From positions 759,635 through 823,634 of the forward strand of contig CP139021.1 of the NCBI GenBank assembly GCA_034044135.1: a stretch of 64,000 bases of DNA, given 5' to 3'. Below, piece by piece: positions 35,754 through 46,300 of the stretch. The stretch comes from Flammeovirgaceae bacterium SG7u.111. GTDB lineage: Bacteria > Bacteroidota > Bacteroidia > Cytophagales > Flammeovirgaceae. A program made the position numbers and the translations under genes. Positions within the stretch are counted from its first letter, which is position 1. Each line of letters starts with the position of its first letter. The notes beneath the pieces were generated by a model that saw only the letters and a list, made by a program, of their open reading frames with translations, was not told the origin of the DNA and made no database searches.

Positions 35754-38700
35754 TTAGTTACTGGCAACGCTTGTTGGGTTATTAGTTCCTGTTTTCGAAT
35801 AAGCTTTTATTTCAGATTGGTTGATGCCGAAAAGTAGTATTTCGTTTAGTTTGATCACACTTCTGACATCACCTGAAAGACGGAAACCAGATCGATGTTG
35901 GGGAACGTAAGAGAAGTTTCCATTAGCATCGCCTTTTAGCAGCGTACCGAAGTTTGCATCGGTTTTGCCAAACCGTAGGCGAGCTTGGTTAGTATTTCCG
36001 CAGAGCAAGAGGTCTTGTATTCCATCTGCATCGTAGTCCAGCACGGTGATGGAATGAATAGGGGAATATTGCACTTGGCTGGGCAAGGTTTTTTGCTCAA
36101 ATTTCCCGCCTTTTTTTCCTTGGAAATAGACCGTGTTCAGCTCATTTATTTCGAGGTGTTTTGCTCCCTTTAGTTCCTCTTCAGAAAAGATGTCACCTAT
36201 TTGGGCATCGGCGTAGCTATCGTAGTTTTGGAAGCGGCTTCTAAGCTTGGTGATTTGCTCTAAAAGCTCGTCGCGGGTAACAGAAGGGTAGCTTTTTCCC
36301 TGGATGTAGAAGCAGAAAATAGGGTCGATAGCCCCGTTGTTATCAAAATCCTTGTAATACAATTCTCCGGGTTGTTCGTCGCTCACTTGACATTGTGAGT
36401 TTAGCCCAAAGTTTCCAGCTACTATGTCGAGAATGCCATCGTTGTTGAGGTCTTCAACCAAAAGTTTATTCCACCAACCGCTGTAGTTTTTATTGAAAAA
36501 GTCGCTTGTTTTTTCCTCCAATTTACCATCGGAATTGGCAAATACCTGAATCGGCATCCAGTTTCCTGCTAGTATCAACTCTTCCTTGCCATCAGCATTC
36601 AAATCTGCCCAAGTAGCATCTGTTACCATGCCAGCTTGCGCTAGGGCAGGGGCTACTTCGTCGGTTTTTATTTCAAAAGTTCCTTTGCCAGTGTTCATCA
36701 AAATATAGGAAGCGGGAGTCTCAGGATACTCACCGGGGATTACTTTGCTTCCTACAAAAAGGTCTTGGAAACCATCTTTGTTGATATCGGAAGCGGCAAC
36801 GCAGCTGGAACTGGTAAGCATTTGGGGCAAAGCAGCAGCTATTTCAAAAGAGCCGTTGCCTTTGTTGAGGTAAAACCGATCTTGCAACGCTTCGTCTGTT
36901 GGGTAGAAATTGTTGTATCCTCCGCTGCAAACGTACAAGTCTTGAAAACCATCGTTATTGGCATCGAAGAAAAGGGCATTTATATCTTCGCTTTTGCTGT
37001 TTTCTTCAAAAACACCTACGCTGCTTGCTTGGAATTTCCCATTGCTAAGCTGGACAAACAATTGGCTTGCCTGCCCTTCGCTTCCTCCAACAAACACATC
37101 TGCCAGCCCATCGTTATTCACATCTCCTTTCACCAAACACGGCCCGTCGAACGATTGTGGGTTCACTATAAGCGGTTGTCTTTTAAAATCGTTGACCGCA
37201 TTTTTTTTATGTTGGAAAGAAATAGGGGAAGCTTCTTTCTGGAACATAGATTTTTCCACCGTCATTCGACTTGCTTTAGGTTGGGCTTCGGTTTCCTTCA
37301 GCGCAATGGTTTGGTCGGGCTGGAGGTTGGTCAACGTCTGCGATTTTTCACTTGGCCAATCTATTCTGACTGAGTCGATTTTAGCTGTTTTTCCCAAGCC
37401 AAAGTGCAGCACGGGCGATACGCTTGACTGGAAACCTCTGGTTGGCATTTGCTCAAGAAACTGCTTTTTCCCATTGCTGTACACCGTCACTTTTGCCCCA
37501 AGCCCAAAGGTGTTTTGCCCTTCTCCCTCAAGTTTTAGTTGTAGAAAATGGTTGTTTTTAGCTTCGTTGCTGTGGTTTTGGTACACAAAAGCCGCCTTGT
37601 TGATATTGCTGATCACCAAGTCGAGGTCGCCATCGTTGTCCAAGTCCGAATACACTGCACCCGTGCTGTTTGCAACCTCGCCCAAGCCCCACTCTCTTTG
37701 TTTGTTTTGGAACTTTAGTTCGTTGTTATTTTGGTAGATATAGTTGGAAACATTAGAGGCAGGAATTTTTTGAACCAATTCCAACACATCTTCCCTTTTG
37801 AGTTTTCCTTGTTTTGAATGGGTGAAATTTCCCATGTATTTTAGGAAGTCCATGTTGGTATAGTCGCGGACGTATCCGTTGGTGATGAAGAGGTCTTTCC
37901 AGCCGTCGTTGTCATAGTCGGCAAAGAGGGCAGACCAGCTCCAATCGGTGTTTGATATTCCTGCAAACTGACCTATTTCACTGAATTTCGGTTGTTCTCC
38001 CGTAAGGTTTCCATTATTTATTTGGAGCATATTTCTCATGTACTGGTAGTGAAAACCGACTTTCAGGTTCAGGTTGAAAAGTTCGTAATTGTCGGGTGCA
38101 AAGAGCAGCTTTTGTCTGCGGTTGCTTTCGGGCAACATATCGAGGGTGAGGAGGTCGATTAGTCCATCATTGTTCACATCGGCAATATCGTTGCCCATAG
38201 AAAAGTGGGAAGTATGCTCGAAAGAGCTGCTAAGTTGGTTGGTAAATGTGCCGTCGTGATTGTTGAGGTACAGATAGTCCGGAATAGAATAATCATTGCC
38301 CACGTAAATATCTTGCCAGCCATCGTTGTTGAAATCGGCTATGCCAATGCCCAGCCCGTAGGAAAGGGAGGCACTCACGATTCCCGCTTTTTGCGTGATA
38401 TCTTCAAATGTTGGTTGAGCGCCTTGGGCAGCGGTGTTTTCGAAGAGCCTTGAACCGTAGATAGGGTCATCTTTTTTGAGGTGCTCCGCAGTGGTGACTT
38501 CATCGAGTACGGGTAGGGGAAATGGGCTATGGTTAAGCAAGAATAAATCGAGGTCGCCGTCTTTGTCAAAGTCGAAAAATGCTGCTTGCGTACTTGTAGC
38601 AGGGCTGTTTAGTCCATATTCTCTCGCTTTTTCTTCAAAATGAGGTATTCCTTCTGCGTCTGGTCCTTGGTTGATATATAGCTCGTTGGTTCTGCTCTTA

Positions 38701-39164
38701 GGTTGCACATTTCCCGAATAGCAGATATAAATATCCAACAGGCCATCTCCGTTTACATCGGCCATAGTTACCCCTGTTTTCCACCCTCCTTTTCGACCTT
38801 TAATTCCAGCAGTAGCTGAAATGTCTTTGAAACTAAGCCCACCTAGGTTGAGGTAGAGGGCATTGTCTACCATATTTCCTGAAAACATCAGGTCATCGAG
38901 CCCATCGTTGTTCAGGTCTCCTGCTGCAACCCCCGCTCCATTGTAGAAATATTCGTACATCACCACGTTGGTGTTGAGCCCTTCTTTCAGTTGGTTGGCA
39001 AAGGTGATGTTGGTTTTGGATTGGGGAAGAAGCTCAAAAAGTGTTGGTCCGCTGGGGGGAGCTTCCTTTTTTTCAGTAGTGCAACTTTGCAACAGCAATA
39101 AAAGGGTGAAAATACCCAAAAGTTGGGCGATAGGTCGGGGAATGAAGGTGTAAAGTTGTGCCAT
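35754..39164 (-). CDS. FG-GAP/VCBS repeat, ASPIC/UnbV (CRTAC1-like) lipoprotein
   Basis: This is 1136 residues with lipoprotein signal and lipobox LLLLQSC (Cys about 28). Several DVNNDGL / DFNNDGWQDIYVGND calcium-binding FG-GAP blades make up two propeller parts (about 75-560 and 660-1110), with an ASPIC/UnbV segment in between (VTVYSNGKKQFLEQMPTRGFQSSVSPVLHFGLG). These are cell-surface binding proteins of unclear ligand, often encoded with SusC/SusD. Start: the ATG at 39164 gives a proper signal. Confidence 0.92.
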   Translation of the reverse strand: MAQLYTFIPRPIAQLLGIFTLLLLLQSCTTEKKEAPPSGPTLFELLPQSKTNITFANQLKEGLNTNVVMYEYFYNGAGVAAGDLNNDGLDDLMFSGNMVDNALYLNLGGLSFKDISATAGIKGRKGGWKTGVTMADVNGDGLLDIYICYSGNVQPKSRTNELYINQGPDAEGIPHFEEKAREYGLNSPATSTQAAFFDFDKDGDLDLFLLNHSPFPLPVLDEVTTAEHLKKDDPIYGSRLFENTAAQGAQPTFEDITQKAGIVSASLSYGLGIGIADFNNDGWQDIYVGNDYSIPDYLYLNNHDGTFTNQLSSSFEHTSHFSMGNDIADVNNDGLIDLLTLDMLPESNRRQKLLFAPDNYELFNLNLKVGFHYQYMRNMLQINNGNLTGEQPKFSEIGQFAGISNTDWSWSALFADYDNDGWKDLFITNGYVRDYTNMDFLKYMGNFTHSKQGKLKREDVLELVQKIPASNVSNYIYQNNNELKFQNKQREWGLGEVANSTGAVYSDLDNDGDLDLVISNINKAAFVYQNHSNEAKNNHFLQLKLEGEGQNTFGLGAKVTVYSNGKKQFLEQMPTRGFQSSVSPVLHFGLGKTAKIDSVRIDWPSEKSQTLTNLQPDQTIALKETEAQPKASRMTVEKSMFQKEASPISFQHKKNAVNDFKRQPLIVNPQSFDGPCLVKGDVNNDGLADVFVGGSEGQASQLFVQLSNGKFQASSVGVFEENSKSEDINALFFDANNDGFQDLYVCSGGYNNFYPTDEALQDRFYLNKGNGSFEIAAALPQMLTSSSCVAASDINKDGFQDLFVGSKVIPGEYPETPASYILMNTGKGTFEIKTDEVAPALAQAGMVTDATWADLNADGKEELILAGNWMPIQVFANSDGKLEEKTSDFFNKNYSGWWNKLLVEDLNNDGILDIVAGNFGLNSQCQVSDEQPGELYYKDFDNNGAIDPIFCFYIQGKSYPSVTRDELLEQITKLRSRFQNYDSYADAQIGDIFSEEELKGAKHLEINELNTVYFQGKKGGKFEQKTLPSQVQYSPIHSITVLDYDADGIQDLLLCGNTNQARLRFGKTDANFGTLLKGDANGNFSYVPQHRSGFRLSGDVRSVIKLNEILLFGINQSEIKAYSKTGTNNPTSVASN

Positions 39165-39340
39165 TGAAATTTTGTATAGGGTTATGTAGCTATGCTCCCG
39201 ATAAGCTCGGGATAAAAAATGAATTTAGTCAGGGTAGTTGGATAATTGTTGTGGTAATTAATTGGATTTGAGTCGGTTGAGGTAAATAACCTGTGTGTAG
39301 TGGTAAGTGAGGGGATTTGTGAAGTTTTTGTAGTATAAAA

Positions 39341-39369
39341 ACATCTATCCCCTAAATGGGGATAGATGT
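39341..39369 (-). terminator. intrinsic terminator between SusD and the FG-GAP gene
   Basis: ACATCTATCCCC (39341-39352) pairs with GGGGATAGATGT (39358-39369); on the minus strand it is followed by TTTTTATAC. It separates sigma/FecR/SusC/SusD from the two downstream genes or attenuates them. Confidence 0.75.
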
Positions 39370-39390
39370 GATGTAGTATGAGTATGCTGT

Positions 39391-41241
39391 TTATTCGCTT
39401 CCAAAGCCTGGGTTTTGCACCAGTTGTGGGTTTCTGTTTAGCTCGTCTCGTTGGAGAGGGACAAAATACATTTTGTCTTCCCAGACCCGAACCTCGTTGG
39501 CAAGTTCGGTAGGAGTGTAGGTATAGTCGTAGTCTTCTTTGCTATACTTATAAATTTCTACCTGTTTTCCTGATTTCAGCTTTCCTTCTATCACCAAACC
39601 AACCGCAGGTCTGTGCAAAGTAGGCCCAATTATCCATCTTCTTCCATCGAAAAAGCGGTGGTCTTCGTAGGCAAGCTCTACTCTTCTTTCGTTTCTGTAT
39701 CGTTCTTTAAGTGCATCTCCCGACTCGGTTATGTCAGGCATGGCAGCCCTTTTCCTAATCTGGTTCAATACCGTTTTTGCTTCGTTATCCTGACCTAGTT
39801 CTATACAAGCTTCTGCATAGTTTAGGAGAATTTCGGTGTATCGGAAGAATGGATAAGGAACTTCTTGCCTTTCTCCACTGCCGTTGAAACGCTTGTCGTA
39901 AAATTTCTTTACATAATAACCAGAGCGAGTCCCGTTCCAGTCCTCAATAGGCGATTGCCTTGTATCGAGTCCGTAGTGAGGGATCACTGCATTGGTATTT
40001 GGGTCCCATTTTTCATAAGTTCCTGTTTGAATTTGGTTGTAAGGATCTCTTGAAGCTACGTCGCTTGGTCTTTCTCTCCAGTCTGCACCATCATATAAAA
40101 CAGTAGAGTAGAAACGAGGGTCTCTATCTTCGAAAGGAGCGGCAGCGTGATCAGGGTTGTCCCAGTCAAATTTGCTTCCATCCATCATTTCAAAGTCATC
40201 TACCAAGGTTTGGAGAGGTACGTTTCCTGCCCAGTTGTGGTAACCGTTTGGCCCGTTATTTAGATGGTACCTGTCGCCTCGTTCGTTTTTATCACCTATC
40301 CAATACCTGCTCCAAATAGTCTCACTATTGTCATCCATGAACATATTGTACAAGTTTTCAGCAGCTTCTTCTTGCGAGGTAGGGTCTGGAAACGCTAAGC
40401 TTAAACCAAGGTTCATTACTTCCATAGCCGCATTTTTAGCTGCCGTCCATCTTGCGGTTCTGTCCCCAGAAGTGTAGCCAAGCAATTCTTTGTTTGAAAA
40501 GCCGCCAATCAAGGTAGATTTACTCGATGCAGTAGGCATATCGTGTAGGTCACTTGCTGCATACAACAATACCTCCGATTTCATAGCCAAAGCCGCTGCG
40601 TAATTTGTCCTTCCCTTGTCCATTGTTTTGCCTTTGAGGTTGGTAGCGGCAGCATCCAAATCGCTTAAGATAAAGTTGATAGACTCTTCATAGGTATTTC
40701 TAGCAATAGAATAGTCGTCAGCTCCAAGCTTATACGTTTCGGAAATAAGCGGTACACCACCATAGTTTTTGACTAGCCCGTGGTAAAACCAAGCTCTCAT
40801 GAAATGCACTTCTCCCATAAGCCTTTTTGTATCGGCTTCGTCTTTTAGTGGAGATTCTGCTACATTTTCAAAAAAGTTGTTACATGCCCTGATGTATTTG
40901 TACATCTCTGGCCAAGAAAACATCCATTTCTCTGTTTCGGTAAAGTGGGAAGACTGGTCGTTTACGTTGGCCTGCGGTACTTGACTAATAGCCCTGCCGT
41001 GGATAAACATGGCCTCGTCTGTCATGGAAGCAATCATTTCTTCATGAAAGCCGCCATCATATACACCTCTGTAAATATCGTTTACATATGCTTCCAACAA
41101 AGCTGGATCCGTCCAAACATCTGATTGGGAAACTTCATCTAAAGGCTTGGTATTCAAAAACTCATCATTACAAGAATGTAAGCCTAATGAAATGATGAAT
41201 AGCAACCCTATTTTATATATGTTTTTTAATGTTTTTTTCAT
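39391..41241 (-). CDS. SusD/RagB family surface lipoprotein
   Basis: This is 616 residues with lipobox LHSCNDE (Cys 24). The N-terminal SusD signature is DEFLNTKPLDEVSQSDVWTDP, then RACNNFFENV and MGEVHFMRAWFYHGLVKNYG (TPR-like helices), and the C-terminal part YPFFRYTEILLNYAEACIELG and ELAYEDHRFFDGRRW. It captures a substrate at the outer membrane for the partner SusC. Partner lies 12 bp upstream. Substrate cannot be read from sequence; FG-GAP and haloperoxidase partners do not settle it. Confidence 0.95.
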   Translation of the reverse strand: MKKTLKNIYKIGLLFIISLGLHSCNDEFLNTKPLDEVSQSDVWTDPALLEAYVNDIYRGVYDGGFHEEMIASMTDEAMFIHGRAISQVPQANVNDQSSHFTETEKWMFSWPEMYKYIRACNNFFENVAESPLKDEADTKRLMGEVHFMRAWFYHGLVKNYGGVPLISETYKLGADDYSIARNTYEESINFILSDLDAAATNLKGKTMDKGRTNYAAALAMKSEVLLYAASDLHDMPTASSKSTLIGGFSNKELLGYTSGDRTARWTAAKNAAMEVMNLGLSLAFPDPTSQEEAAENLYNMFMDDNSETIWSRYWIGDKNERGDRYHLNNGPNGYHNWAGNVPLQTLVDDFEMMDGSKFDWDNPDHAAAPFEDRDPRFYSTVLYDGADWRERPSDVASRDPYNQIQTGTYEKWDPNTNAVIPHYGLDTRQSPIEDWNGTRSGYYVKKFYDKRFNGSGERQEVPYPFFRYTEILLNYAEACIELGQDNEAKTVLNQIRKRAAMPDITESGDALKERYRNERRVELAYEDHRFFDGRRWIIGPTLHRPAVGLVIEGKLKSGKQVEIYKYSKEDYDYTYTPTELANEVRVWEDKMYFVPLQRDELNRNPQLVQNPGFGSE

Positions 41242-41253
41242 CTTTTATCAATT

Positions 41254-44200
41254 TTAGAATGAAAGATTTAATCCCATACTCAATACCCTAGCCTGAGGAT
41301 AGTACCTGCCATTGCCGTTTATAGCTTCAGGGTCGTACACATCTAAACCATCCCAAGTAAGTAGGTTTAATCCATTGGCATATACTCTCAGGTTGGATAT
41401 TTTTGCCTTGCTCAAAATATGGCTTGGTATGTTGTAGCCTATTTCCATATTTTTCAACCTTACATAGTCGGTTGACCTGAGGAAATAATCATTTTCACTA
41501 GACCAGTATTGATCATCTCTGTTGTCTAGGCGAGGGTGGGTTGAGCTTGGGTTGTCTGGCGACCATCTGTTGTTATACCTTTCAAGTGTGTAGTTGCCAA
41601 TTTCTCCCGACTCTGTTTTTACCCAGATCTGTGCGCCGGCAGAACCTTGGAACAAGATTGAGAAGTCAAAGTTTTTCCACATTACAGAGGCATTCAATCC
41701 TCCTTGGAAAGTAGGAACATTGTTTTTGTCGATTCTTACACGGTCATCAGCATCTATAATTCCATTACCATCATAATCGACATATTTCATGTCACCTGGT
41801 CTTAGGTTGTTGGAAATAGCGTTGTAGTCCAAGTTTTCCGCATCGATTTCAGCTTGGGTAGCAAATACGCCATCGTTTAGATAGTACAACCCCGTGTTGA
41901 TAGGGTGTCCGGTGGACTGCTGCCATTCTGGCGCACCTGGTGCCTCGTCCCAGAAGAGGATCTTATTTTTGGCATAGCTACCATTCGCACTGATCTTATA
42001 GGTAAACTCACCGCTTTGTTTATTGAAGCCTACCATGAAATCGAACCCTTTGTTTTGAAGTTCGCCTATGTTTTCAGCAGGAAGGCTTAACCCGGTAGTT
42101 TGAGGTATGGAAGCATTTCGTATCCAAGGAATCTGTGTTCTTTTGTTGTTGAAATAGTCAGCCTCGAAAGTGAATAACCCATCTAGTAACTCTCCTTCTA
42201 TACCAATATTGGAGTTACGGGCAATCTCCCATGTAATTTGATCATTAGGTACTCTAGTCTCATACAATGATTTGGCTACTTCATCATTCAAAATATAGCT
42301 ATCGAAACCATAAGTAGCATAATATTGGTATTCCAAATAATCATCATCATACCAAATTTGGTCGTTACCCATTTCTCCGTACGAACCTCTTATTTTTAAG
42401 TAGGATACAGCGCCTATGTTATCTTGCCAGAAATCCTCTTCAGAAATGGTCCAGCCTGCCAACACACCTGGGAAGAAACCGTAGCGAGTATTTTCTGGGA
42501 AGTTGTAAGAACCGTCATATCTCCACATAAACTCGAGAAGGTATTTTTCTTTGTAGTTGTAATTTACTCTTCCAAAATAGCTCATTCGGGCACGTTCCCA
42601 TGCACTGCCTGAATTATCTTTTTCCAAATCTGCACCAGCAAATATTTGGTCAATGGCACTAGATAGGTAGTACCTACGGTAAGCACCAAAGTTTGCATTA
42701 TTGATGGTCTCTTTTTGCGCACCGACCATTATACCGAATGTATGGTCATCATTAATTGTCTTATCATAAGAAACTATAGACATGAGGTTGATATCAAGTT
42801 GCTCTTCAAAACCTTCGTTGAGTTCTGGTTGGAAACCTGGCCCACCACCTCTGATTCCAGCTACTAGCAAAGGAGTAGAACCGTCATCCTCGTAGCTTGT
42901 TCCATCCCATGTATATAGGTAGAAAGGAGTACGCCAGCGCTTGGTTTTTCTTAGGTATTTATCAACTGCACCAGTTAATGTGACTTTTAAGCCTTCTACT
43001 CCCGGTATATTGATTTTCAACGACCCGTTTGACTGAATATAGTACCTGTCGTCTTGGTCAAAACCCGTATCGTTTGTTGTGATCACGACTGGGTTTTGCC
43101 CATTTTCGATATCTGGGCCTGGCAACCCATTTGGCCAATAAGCAGGATCACCTGGCTTACCTCTCATCAGCATCCTGAAAATAGCATCAGCACTTTCTGT
43201 AGGGAATTCTCTTCTCTCGTTCCTTCCTACTACGCCAAAGTCCATGCTCACATATTCATTGAATTTTGTATCGAGGTTGAGTCTGAAGTCGTATTGTTTG
43301 TAACCCGTTGCAGAATTTTTGTAATAGCCATCTTGGTTTTGGTATCCAATAGAAGCTAAATACTTTACGTTTTCAGTTCCACCATTTACCTGAATGCTAT
43401 GCTTGGTAAGTGGTGCCCAGTTTTTCATGGTTGCGCCATACCAGTCTGTGTTAGGGTGTCCCCAAGGGTCAGAGCCATTTTGGTATAGTTCAATATCTTC
43501 CAAAGTAAATGGATTCCAGCTTACGTCCTGTCCATTTTTATAATTGTTCCATTCGGAATTCCAGTCGTTTTTATTTACGTTTTTGTACAGCCCTAATTCG
43601 TTTCTAGCTATTGCATATTGGGTAGCATCCAGTAACTCGGGAAGTTTGGTAGGTTGTTGCCAGCCTTGGTTAAAATTGTACGAGAATTTTGGTTTTCCTG
43701 TAGTACCTCTTTTGGTCGTGATAAGGATTACCCCATTTGCCGCCCTAGAGCCATAAATAGCCGCTGCTGCATCTTTCAAAACAGAAACGCTCTCGATATC
43801 CTGTGGGTTAAGGCGGTCAAGGCCACCAGCCCTGCCCGGTACACCATCTATTACTACAAGAGCATCTGTATTACCAAGCGTGTTCGTGCCTCTAATCCTG
43901 ATGGCAGAACCATCATAACCAGGCTCACCGCTCGATTGGCTGGTGAAAACACCGGGCAGCCTACCAGCAAATGCATTTGATAAGTTGGTAGTTGGCACAC
44001 GCTCTATTTCCTCACCGCTCACACTCGTTACCGATCCTGTAACAGTTTCCTTCTTCTGAGTACCATAACCTACTACCACTACTTCATCTAATTGCTCCAG
44101 ATCAGAGGCTAGAGTTACGTTAATCTCTGTTTGGCTTCCCACATCTATATCTTGGGGAATAAAGCCTATATAGCTAAACCTTAACTTGGTTCCAGAAGGA

Positions 44201-44733
44201 ATTTCTAGTGAGTATTTTCCATCTATATCTGTGGTAGTACCCGTAGTAGTGCCTACTATCAATATACTCACACCCGGTAGAGGCTGTCCATCATCGGACG
44301 AGATTACTACACCAGAAACCTTCTGCTGTACCACTTCTATCACCGTGTATGAATCTTGCTCATGCTTGTTTTTTTTGACCGACTTGATATAAATATTGTT
44401 GTTTATCCGCTTGAAACCTAAGTTCATTTCGTAGGATAATACCTCTAGCACTTCTGCCAAAGGTTTGTCGTTGCAGCTATAGGTTACTTTCTTCTTTGTG
44501 TCAATGACTAAGTGGTTATACGTGAAGTTGAACCCTGTTTTTTTGTGTAAAGTCGATATGACTTCCCCTAAGTGTTGCTTATCAAAGTCAACACTTAACT
44601 TCATCTCGTAAATGCTTTTCTGAGACATGCCTTCGTTGGCCAAAAGCATACTCGAGCAAAAAACTTGAATGCACAATGCATAGAGTAAGTATTTAGACAT
44701 GGTGAATAGTTGTCGTATTATTTTCAATTTCAT
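41254..44733 (-). CDS. SusC/RagA TonB-linked outer membrane receptor with STN domain
   Basis: From the ATG at 44733 this is 1159 residues. The signal (about 1-32) is followed by a STN secretin/TonB signalling domain (VDFDKQHLGEVISTLHKKTG, about 45-105), a CarboxypepD_reg domain (GQPLPGVSILIVGTTTGT), plug (VVVVGYGTQKKETVTGSV) and a large barrel ending MGLNLSF. STN pairs with the FecR/sigma next to it: ligand binding releases the sigma factor. A frame back to 44808 exists but has no signal. Imports an unknown oligomer. Confidence 0.95.
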   Translation of the reverse strand: MKLKIIRQLFTMSKYLLYALCIQVFCSSMLLANEGMSQKSIYEMKLSVDFDKQHLGEVISTLHKKTGFNFTYNHLVIDTKKKVTYSCNDKPLAEVLEVLSYEMNLGFKRINNNIYIKSVKKNKHEQDSYTVIEVVQQKVSGVVISSDDGQPLPGVSILIVGTTTGTTTDIDGKYSLEIPSGTKLRFSYIGFIPQDIDVGSQTEINVTLASDLEQLDEVVVVGYGTQKKETVTGSVTSVSGEEIERVPTTNLSNAFAGRLPGVFTSQSSGEPGYDGSAIRIRGTNTLGNTDALVVIDGVPGRAGGLDRLNPQDIESVSVLKDAAAAIYGSRAANGVILITTKRGTTGKPKFSYNFNQGWQQPTKLPELLDATQYAIARNELGLYKNVNKNDWNSEWNNYKNGQDVSWNPFTLEDIELYQNGSDPWGHPNTDWYGATMKNWAPLTKHSIQVNGGTENVKYLASIGYQNQDGYYKNSATGYKQYDFRLNLDTKFNEYVSMDFGVVGRNERREFPTESADAIFRMLMRGKPGDPAYWPNGLPGPDIENGQNPVVITTNDTGFDQDDRYYIQSNGSLKINIPGVEGLKVTLTGAVDKYLRKTKRWRTPFYLYTWDGTSYEDDGSTPLLVAGIRGGGPGFQPELNEGFEEQLDINLMSIVSYDKTINDDHTFGIMVGAQKETINNANFGAYRRYYLSSAIDQIFAGADLEKDNSGSAWERARMSYFGRVNYNYKEKYLLEFMWRYDGSYNFPENTRYGFFPGVLAGWTISEEDFWQDNIGAVSYLKIRGSYGEMGNDQIWYDDDYLEYQYYATYGFDSYILNDEVAKSLYETRVPNDQITWEIARNSNIGIEGELLDGLFTFEADYFNNKRTQIPWIRNASIPQTTGLSLPAENIGELQNKGFDFMVGFNKQSGEFTYKISANGSYAKNKILFWDEAPGAPEWQQSTGHPINTGLYYLNDGVFATQAEIDAENLDYNAISNNLRPGDMKYVDYDGNGIIDADDRVRIDKNNVPTFQGGLNASVMWKNFDFSILFQGSAGAQIWVKTESGEIGNYTLERYNNRWSPDNPSSTHPRLDNRDDQYWSSENDYFLRSTDYVRLKNMEIGYNIPSHILSKAKISNLRVYANGLNLLTWDGLDVYDPEAINGNGRYYPQARVLSMGLNLSF

Positions 44734-44870
44734 ACCTTTAAATGTTTTGGTTAAAATACTGTTTTGCCAGAATAGCACTCCATTGTTTGCCCTGTGTACA
44801 ATCCCCATTGTGAAGGCTTCATTGGAGTGTTTTTTCTTTTTTAGCTCGAATTAAAAAGATTTCTCATTTT

Positions 44871-45893
44871 CTAGTTTACGATTATGGTGTTACCTACTAT
44901 TTTGAAATTCATATTTTCGGAGAAATGAAGACCGTTCATTACGTTGTTAAGAGTCTCGTTTTCAAATATCCCACTGTACAGGCCCTTGTACTGCTTTTTG
45001 CAAATAAACTTGACACCATACCAGTTCTCTAGTTCTGATATGGTTTCAGTGAAGTTCAATTTTTTAATGATTAGAATCCCATCTTTCCAAGCAGTTACCT
45101 CGAAGGGATCAAAGTGGGTTTTAGTCGCATTGCCATTGTTCAAATTGAGCCTTTCATTAGGGTGTAGCCTATAAGAGCTGTCATTTTCTTTTACCTCTAC
45201 TTTGCCCGTCACTAAGGCTATATCAAAAGCTTTGGAAGTTTCATCATAAGTTACATTAAAGGATGTACCCAGTACTTTGGTGCAGTAATCACCAGTTTTG
45301 ATGATAAAGGGTTTGTTAGGCATTTTGGCTATATCAAAGAAGGCTTCTCCTTTAATTACTTTCATGAACCTTATAGAGTCGCCAAATACTTTGGGAAAGG
45401 ATATTTCGGTATTGGAGTTGAGTTTTACCTTGCTGCCGTCAGATAGGGTGAGTGTGAGTTTTTGTCCAGCTACCGTCTTTTTTGTAATTATCTCTAAGGG
45501 GATTTTTTTTTCAACTACAACAGGGTCATCGTTGAGTTTATTCAATACAGCAAGAGATAGCCCCGCAACTAACAATATCAGAAGCGAAGCTGCCATTTTC
45601 CTAAATGGGAAGTTGGTTTTTTGGGGTGTTGGAATTATCTTACTCTTCTTCTTTGAGCTTTCCAATATATTGGCAATCATCTTGTTCCTGTCGTCTTCCT
45701 CAAGCACATATTCCTCATCATACGCCAAGGAGCGTATAAAATGGATTGCAGCCGTTACGTCCTTTTTTTTCTGAGGGTTATTGGCTATCCAATGTTGCCA
45801 AAACCGATCGCTCTCCTCATCGGGGTCTTTTGCCCATTTGATGAAAAACTCATCGGTAATAAAGTCCTCCAAGGTGTAATATGTATATTTCAT
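44871..45893 (-). CDS. FecR family anti-sigma factor
   Basis: This is 340 residues. The N-terminal cytosolic part (YYTLEDFITDEFFIKWAKDPDEESDRFWQHWI) is typical of the Bacteroidota FecR DUF4974-type proteins. One helix at about 109-128 (MAASLLILLVAGLSLAVLNK) spans the inner membrane. The periplasmic FecR domain has QKLTLTLSDGSKVKLNSNTEISFP and FDIAKMPNKPFIIKTGDY, and the DUF4974 end KLNFTETISELENWYGVKFICKK. It holds the ECF sigma factor encoded just before it and interacts with the STN domain of SusC. Confidence 0.95.
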   Translation of the reverse strand: MKYTYYTLEDFITDEFFIKWAKDPDEESDRFWQHWIANNPQKKKDVTAAIHFIRSLAYDEEYVLEEDDRNKMIANILESSKKKSKIIPTPQKTNFPFRKMAASLLILLVAGLSLAVLNKLNDDPVVVEKKIPLEIITKKTVAGQKLTLTLSDGSKVKLNSNTEISFPKVFGDSIRFMKVIKGEAFFDIAKMPNKPFIIKTGDYCTKVLGTSFNVTYDETSKAFDIALVTGKVEVKENDSSYRLHPNERLNLNNGNATKTHFDPFEVTAWKDGILIIKKLNFTETISELENWYGVKFICKKQYKGLYSGIFENETLNNVMNGLHFSENMNFKIVGNTIIVN

Positions 45894-46300
45894 ATATGTT
45901 TTGCCAAGATTTTACCAAAAGAAAATATCTTTCTTTTTGCTCCTTGTGCTGTTCTTCGGGTTGTTAAAAACTTGTTATTAGATTTAATGTTTTTTTTGAC
46001 TTGTATGCTTTGATAAGTGTTTGGTATTAATCTCTCTATACAAGTAGATTTCTACGCCGGTAGGTTGTAGAAGTATGTAGTAAAGATTGTTGTTGCATGT
46101 AGTTTAGCCTAGCTCTGAAAGCCTGTAGTCGGAAGGCAAGTATTTGTTGCAGGATTCCAAAACTCTTTATTTAATAAGAGTGCCTCTAAAATTGGATGCC
46201 CCCTTTTTCAGAAAAAAAATATTGAAAATGATGTTTCGAAAATTTACCACATGGCAAGAAGCAGAACTTTTCGGAAGAGCGGAAGCTTATGAAAGAATGG
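45894..46300. other. intergenic region between FecR and sigma gene
   Basis: This 407-bp gap separates the sigma gene's stop from fecR on the minus strand. A small plus-strand frame (46144-46362) overlaps the sigma gene's 3' end; it contains a Lys/Arg/Glu-rich segment but no known domain. I see no terminator or RNA here. Confidence 0.4.
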